A DNA stretch of 8,858 nt. Origin: Phycisphaerales bacterium (GTDB lineage Bacteria; Planctomycetota; Phycisphaerae; Tepidisphaerales; Tepidisphaeraceae). Location of the stretch: assembly GCA_028288775.1 (NCBI GenBank), contig JAQGHP010000401.1:1-8858 (forward strand), given 5' to 3'. How positions within the stretch are numbered: position 1 is the first letter of the stretch; each line of letters begins with the position of its first letter. Positions 5,622 through 8,858 of the stretch are shown one piece after another. The notes below the pieces were generated by a model, which saw nothing but the letters and a program-made list of their open reading frames with translations, was not told the origin of the DNA and ran no database searches. The position numbers and the translations under genes are program-made.

Positions 5622-6449
5622 ATGCTGGACAACCTTCCCCCGCCCCCTACACTCCCTCGCGTGCTCATCGACTTTGATTTGTTCGACGCCGTTTTGCTCG
5701 ACTTGGACGGGACGATTTACCACGAGGAACACCCCCTGCCCGGCGCGGTGGAATTGGTCCGGCGGTTCGAGGCGCAGAGGCGCAAATACGCCTGTCTGAC
5801 CAACAGCACCAGCAGCCCCGACCGCATCGCCGCCCGGCTCCAGCGCATGGGCATCGCCCTCGACGCGCACCACATCTACACCGCCGCGGCGGCGACGGTG
5901 GACTACGTTCTCCAAACGTTCACCAACCCCCGCATCTTCAATCTCGCCACCGAAGGCATTCACGAAATGCTCGACGGGAAAGTGCAATGGATCGAGGGCG
6001 AGGAAGACCCCTGCGATGCGGTGATCTGCGGCGTACCGCTCAGCGTTTACGCGACCGACGAGCGCCGCCGCGTCGCCATGCTGCACGTCCGCCGGGGTGC
6101 CCGGCTAATTGGTATCTGCGCCGACCGCGTCTACCCAAGCCCGCGCGGGCTCGAGTTCGGCGTGGGCGCGCTCACTGCGATGATCGCCTACGCCGCCAAC
6201 GTGCAGCCTGTCTTCTGCGGGAAGCCCGAAGCACTCTTCTTCGATGAACTCTGCCATCGCCTGGACGTCGCGCCCGGGCGCTGCGTGCTCATCGGCGACA
6301 ATCTCGAAAGCGACATCGCCGGGGCCAAGGGCGTGGGGATGAAAACCATCCTCACGCTCGGCGGAGTAAGCAGCCGCGAAGATGTCGAGCGCCTTCCCCC
6401 CGCTGCACGGCCGGATTGGATTATTGACGATTTAACGAAGTTGCTGTGA
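5622..6449 (+). CDS. HAD-superfamily hydrolase, subclass IIA (NagD-like phosphatase), 275 aa
   Basis: It is predicted to remove phosphate from a small cytosolic metabolite, possibly a sugar phosphate or nucleotide; the exact substrate is unknown. Motif I is LLDLDGTIYHE with nucleophile Asp27 and Asp29. Motif II is LTNST (59-63), close to the usual TNNSS. The IIA cap domain spans about 85-190. Motif III is GKPEALFF with Lys201, and motif IV is IGDNLESDIAGAKGVGMKTI (224-243) with Asp226 and Asp231, followed by LTLGGVS. All catalytic residues are present and the length is normal. The start is uncertain: ATG 5622 adds a proline-rich stretch (NLPPPP) of 13 residues, while GTG 5661 begins right before LIDFDLFDAVLLDLDGT and lies seven bases after a -10-like TACACT. 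I consider 5661 at least equally likely. A terminator follows the stop. Confidence 0.9.
   Translation: MLDNLPPPPTLPRVLIDFDLFDAVLLDLDGTIYHEEHPLPGAVELVRRFEAQRRKYACLTNSTSSPDRIAARLQRMGIALDAHHIYTAAAATVDYVLQTFTNPRIFNLATEGIHEMLDGKVQWIEGEEDPCDAVICGVPLSVYATDERRRVAMLHVRRGARLIGICADRVYPSPRGLEFGVGALTAMIAYAANVQPVFCGKPEALFFDELCHRLDVAPGRCVLIGDNLESDIAGAKGVGMKTILTLGGVSSREDVERLPPAARPDWIIDDLTKLL
5648..5653 (+). promoter_or_regulatory. Possible -10 element for the alternative HAD start
   Basis: TACACT lies seven bases before GTG 5661. It would lie inside the coding region if ATG 5622 were the true start. The arrangement matches the -10-to-start spacing of the HNH and glycosyltransferase genes, which argues for 5661. 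Confidence 0.3.
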
Positions 6450-6450
6450 A

Positions 6451-6482
6451 GAACATAGTGGCCGCAGCGGCCTTGTTTGTTC
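6451..6482 (+). terminator. Intrinsic terminator of the HAD gene
   Basis: GGCCG (6460-6464) pairs with CGGCC (6468-6472) around a CAG loop, and TTGTTTGTT follows. The outer arms GAACA (6451-6455) and TGTTC (6478-6482) can also pair. It begins two bases after the stop codon. Confidence 0.55.
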
Positions 6483-6488
6483 CACGAG

Positions 6489-6532
6489 TTTCAGAGCCGG
6501 GGCGTGCCGCCCCGGTCGGGCCGACGGCCCGC
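6489..6532 (-). repeat. Palindromic module, copy C (reverse orientation)
   Basis: Two adjacent perfect hairpins are visible: CCGGGGCG-TGC-CGCCCCGG (6497-6515) and CGGGCC-GAC-GGCCCG (6517-6531). The outer end is TTTCAGAG. It corresponds to module 2 of copies A and B; module 1 is not recognisable here. Confidence 0.85.
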
Positions 6533-6557
6533 TTTCCCCGAGTGACTGAGAGCTAGT

Positions 6558-6600
6558 CCGGAGCTTCGCTCCGACCGGGGCGGCACGCCCCGGCTCCGAA
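6558..6600 (+). repeat. Palindromic module, copy D (forward orientation)
   Basis: Hairpins CGGAGC-TTC-GCTCCG (6559-6573) and CCGGGGCG-GCA-CGCCCCGG (6575-6593) are followed by CTCCGAA. It is the inverted partner of copy C, 25 bases away. The arms agree base for base over the large hairpin, while the small hairpin differs by paired substitutions. It sits between the convergent HAD and DUF2383 genes. Confidence 0.85.
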
Positions 6601-6665
6601 TGATGGGGCGACTTACCAAGTAAATACGCGGATGCAGTCGCATTCCTCAGACGTGAAAACACATC

Positions 6666-7220
6666 CTACACCCCGTCCGTCTCCCCCAGCAGTTCCCGCA
6701 GCATCTTCGCATGCCGGCGATGCGCGGGCGCGAGCTGCTCGCGGAGGAATGTGGCGACCGAATCGGGCAGGCCGGCCTGGCGGGCGATGTATCCTTCGAA
6801 GGCGCCCTGCTCGGCGTTCATCAGATGTTCCATCGTGGCCTGGCCCTTGCCCGTCAGGTCGAACAGGCCCTTGGAGCATTGCACCGCGCCGGCCCACACG
6901 CCCCAGGAACCGGATTGATCCATCACTTCGCCGCCGAGGTCGGCGATGAACTCGCGGAGCACTTCCGCGGCCAATTCGTGCTCTTCCTGAAACTGCCGCA
7001 ACACGCCGCGGTAGGTGACGAGTTCATCGCTTCCGTCCAGCCGCTGGAGCGTCAATCGGTAAGTCTCCGCCGCGGCGATCTCGCCATGAAGCAAGGCGTT
7101 TAGCCGTGCGATCACCTCGCGGGGATCCGACCCTTCACCCGTCATTTCCCGCGCAGGAAGTGTGCCAGGGATCGGCGGTTGCAGGGGCTCATACGGCATA
7201 TTTAATCCAATCGCACTCAT
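6666..7220 (-). CDS. DUF2383 / ferritin-like four-helix-bundle protein (184 aa)
   Basis: The pattern VIARLNALLHGEIAAAETYR (36-55), EEHELAAEVLREFIADLGGE (79-98), SGSWGVWAGAV (103-113), MNAEQGAFEGYIA (134-146) and a final helix with HRRH (167-170) fits the DUF2383 group of ferritin-like four-helix bundles. Glu47, Glu52, Glu80, His81, Glu137 and the late His residues are placed to bind a di-metal centre, but which ones do so is inferred. The family has been linked to stress conditions, and its reaction is not established. An N-terminal extension of about 33 mostly disordered residues precedes the bundle; no signal peptide is seen. The start is well supported by GAGGAGG five bases upstream. It is convergent with the HAD gene and lies 148 bases downstream of the MFS gene, so it probably has its own promoter. 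Confidence 0.85.
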   Translation of the reverse strand: MSAIGLNMPYEPLQPPIPGTLPAREMTGEGSDPREVIARLNALLHGEIAAAETYRLTLQRLDGSDELVTYRGVLRQFQEEHELAAEVLREFIADLGGEVMDQSGSWGVWAGAVQCSKGLFDLTGKGQATMEHLMNAEQGAFEGYIARQAGLPDSVATFLREQLAPAHRRHAKMLRELLGETDGV

Positions 7221-7225
7221 CGTAG

Positions 7226-7232
7226 CCTCCTC
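7226..7232 (-). promoter_or_regulatory. Strong ribosome-binding site of the DUF2383 gene
   Basis: GAGGAGG on the minus strand lies five bases before the ATG at 7220. It is the best Shine-Dalgarno match in the window, suggesting high translation of this gene compared with its neighbours. Confidence 0.8.
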
Positions 7233-7368
7233 GGTGAGATCCCCCCAAGTTCACCTCTCCAGCAATTACGATACCGGGGAAATACTGAATCCAGAATACG
7301 AATTCCGGCGGGCGATAAAAAGAATTTAGGCACCACGCGCCAATGCCGTTCAACCCGCTTTTTTCCGA
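7233..7368. other. Intergenic region between MFS and DUF2383 genes, probable promoter region
   Basis: It is AT-richer than the surroundings. On the minus strand TATTCT (7300-7295) is a possible -10 with TTTTTA 17 bases upstream, which would give a leader of roughly 70 bases. A short GGCA-TGCC pairing near 7330-7350 followed by a T-run could be a weak terminator for the MFS gene. Neither is strong. Confidence 0.25.
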
Positions 7369-8799
7369 TCAAGATTGAGTCTGCGGCTGGCCCGGCGGAC
7401 ATATTTCTTCCTCATTCTCCTCCATCGGCCGCGCATCCTGCAGCGAGCCGAAGCGGGCGATTTGTGGCCAAATCATCGCCACACCCCATACCACCGCGAG
7501 CGTGCCGATCCCTCCCAGCACCACGCTCCATACCGCGCCGATCATTGCCCCCGTCACGCCCGACTCAAACCCGCCCAGCTCGTTGGACGCGCCGATGAAC
7601 ACGTTATTCACCGCCGACACGCGGCCACGCATCGAATCGGGCGTAAGCATCTGCACCAGCGTGTGCCGCACCACCACGCTGATGTTGTCAAACGCCCCCG
7701 TCAGCACCAGCATGAGCAACGAGAGTGTAAACGACCGCGACAACCCAAACACGATCGTCGCCAGCCCGAACCCCGCCACCGCCCAGAGCAAGCTCCGCCC
7801 TGCCCTTTTCATCGGCGGGCGGTGCGCCATCCACAGCGCCATCCCCAGCGCCCCCACCGCCGGTGCCGCGCGGAGCACGCCGAACCCCACCGGCCCCACG
7901 TGCAAGATCTCCTTGGCAAATGCCGGGATCAGCGAAGTCGCCCCGCCGAATAGCACCGCGAACAAATCCAGCGTGATGGTCGCCAGAATGATCTTCGTGC
8001 GAAACACAAACCGCACCCCCGCCGCCAGGCTCCCGAACGTCAGCGGCTCTTTCGCCCGCGGCGACGGCCGCACGCGCAGCGCCATCAGGAACACGAAGAA
8101 GACCATGCTCAGCACCGCGTCCCACAGGTACGCCCACGCCGTGCTGTAGATGAGGATCGCCCCCCCGATGGCCGGCCCGAGCATCGCCGCGACCTGGAAG
8201 GCGCTGCTGTTCCACGTCGCCGCGTTGCTGAAGACCTCCGCCGGCACGATCTGCGGCAGCAGCGCCGACCGCGCCGGCCACCCAAACGCCAGCGCCGTCG
8301 CCCCCAGAAACAAGCACAAATACGTCATCCCCAATGACCCATGCGTATGCGCCAGCCACGCCAGCCCCAGCGCCGCCGCGGCGGCCCCCGCCATGCTTCC
8401 CATCAGGATTTTGCGTCGATCGAAATGATCCGCCAGCGCCCCCGCCGGCAGCGCCAGCAGCATCACGGGCAGCGCCAACACCGCCCCCACCAGCCCCAGC
8501 GCCAGCAATGGATTCAGCCCCGATTCCGCCTTCGTGCGGTGATACACGTCCCACCCCACCGCCACGTCCTGTATCTGCTGCCCGATGACCGACAGCACCC
8601 ACCCCGCGGAGTAAAGCCGATAATCCCGCAGCCGCAGCGCCGCATACGGATCATGCCCCCCCGCCCGAATCCCGCCGGGCGTTTCGTATTCCAACTGCGC
8701 TTCGGTGGGCGCCGCGGATGCCGGCCGCTCCAGGTCCGGATGCTCATAAGACAAAGGAACGGCCAACGGCGGGTTCGGATCGGATTCCAAGTCTGACAT
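7369..8799 (-). CDS. MFS transporter, EntS-like (MFS_3 / DHA3 type), 476 aa
   Basis: It is an inner-membrane secondary transporter, most likely a proton-driven exporter of a siderophore, drug or other small molecule; the substrate is not readable from sequence. About ten to twelve hydrophobic spans are visible, the first near 60-85 and the last near 425-445. Motif A, GALADHFDRRK (120-130), lies between helices 2 and 3 as expected. RDYRLYSAGWVLSVIGQQIQ (58-77), the GWPARSALLPQIVP segment (173-186) and MRGRVSAVNNVFIGASNELG (390-409) are typical of the EntS-like MFS_3 group. Residues 1-55 form an unusually long, Pro/Glu-rich cytoplasmic N-terminus, and the C-terminus is acidic (EENEEE). The start is ATG 8799; a frame-open TTG at 8823 would add eight residues and is less likely. 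It reads toward the DUF2383 gene. Confidence 0.88.
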   Translation of the reverse strand: MSDLESDPNPPLAVPLSYEHPDLERPASAAPTEAQLEYETPGGIRAGGHDPYAALRLRDYRLYSAGWVLSVIGQQIQDVAVGWDVYHRTKAESGLNPLLALGLVGAVLALPVMLLALPAGALADHFDRRKILMGSMAGAAAAALGLAWLAHTHGSLGMTYLCLFLGATALAFGWPARSALLPQIVPAEVFSNAATWNSSAFQVAAMLGPAIGGAILIYSTAWAYLWDAVLSMVFFVFLMALRVRPSPRAKEPLTFGSLAAGVRFVFRTKIILATITLDLFAVLFGGATSLIPAFAKEILHVGPVGFGVLRAAPAVGALGMALWMAHRPPMKRAGRSLLWAVAGFGLATIVFGLSRSFTLSLLMLVLTGAFDNISVVVRHTLVQMLTPDSMRGRVSAVNNVFIGASNELGGFESGVTGAMIGAVWSVVLGGIGTLAVVWGVAMIWPQIARFGSLQDARPMEENEEEICPPGQPQTQS

Positions 8800-8858
8800 A
8801 AGGCGAAGCAAGCGTAGGTGCAAACCGCGTGTACATCCAGCGGCGAACCGTTGCCGCC

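Noticed and set aside
7688..8602. 304-aa glycine-rich frame on the same strand as the MFS gene
   Set aside because: It is a shifted reading of the MFS gene with low-complexity Gly/Ala content and no domain.

Overview
This is a GC-rich bacterial window. It carries ordinary chromosomal genes with mixed start signals: some have clear Shine-Dalgarno sites, others have none. An Uma2-family nuclease, small conserved hypotheticals, a DnaJ-like membrane protein with a Pro/Tyr/Gly-rich tail, and long repeat-filled intergenic gaps together suggest Planctomycetota. That placement is inferred from gene style and recall of similar proteins; there is no rRNA or other marker to prove it.

Layout. Positions 1-316 (minus) hold the 5' part of an HNH-endonuclease-family gene cut by the window edge. 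It is divergent from a 95-aa conserved hypothetical (363-650, plus) that ends in an intrinsic terminator. Directly behind that lies the decayed C-terminal part of a Vsr-like nuclease (about 651-938). Positions 893-995 carry a short tandem repeat. A 539-aa J-like, single-membrane-span protein with an NPxYP-repeat tail follows (1136-2755). The gap 2756-3399 contains a tail-to-tail pair of composite palindromic elements, a probable decayed minus-strand gene, and a strong plus-strand intrinsic terminator 25 bases before a glycosyltransferase (3400-4665). Then come an Uma2 endonuclease (4881-5603) with a perfect 16-bp palindrome just upstream, and a NagD-type HAD phosphatase (5622-6449). A second tail-to-tail palindromic pair (6489-6600) separates the HAD gene from a convergent DUF2383 ferritin-like gene (6666-7220, minus). 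An EntS-like MFS exporter (7369-8799, minus) closes the window.

How it works together. The window does not look like one pathway. The left end has a DNA-cleavage flavour (HNH gene, Vsr remnant). The glycosyltransferase, Uma2 and HAD genes are co-oriented, but they have separate start signals and are probably not a tight operon. The most unusual content is non-coding. One palindromic module occurs four times, always as inverted pairs between converging genes or gene remnants, with apparent compensatory changes in its stems. Several genes without a Shine-Dalgarno site have a -10-like hexamer 6-9 bases before the start codon, which suggests leaderless transcription. I see no CRISPR array, tRNA, rRNA or intact insertion sequence.
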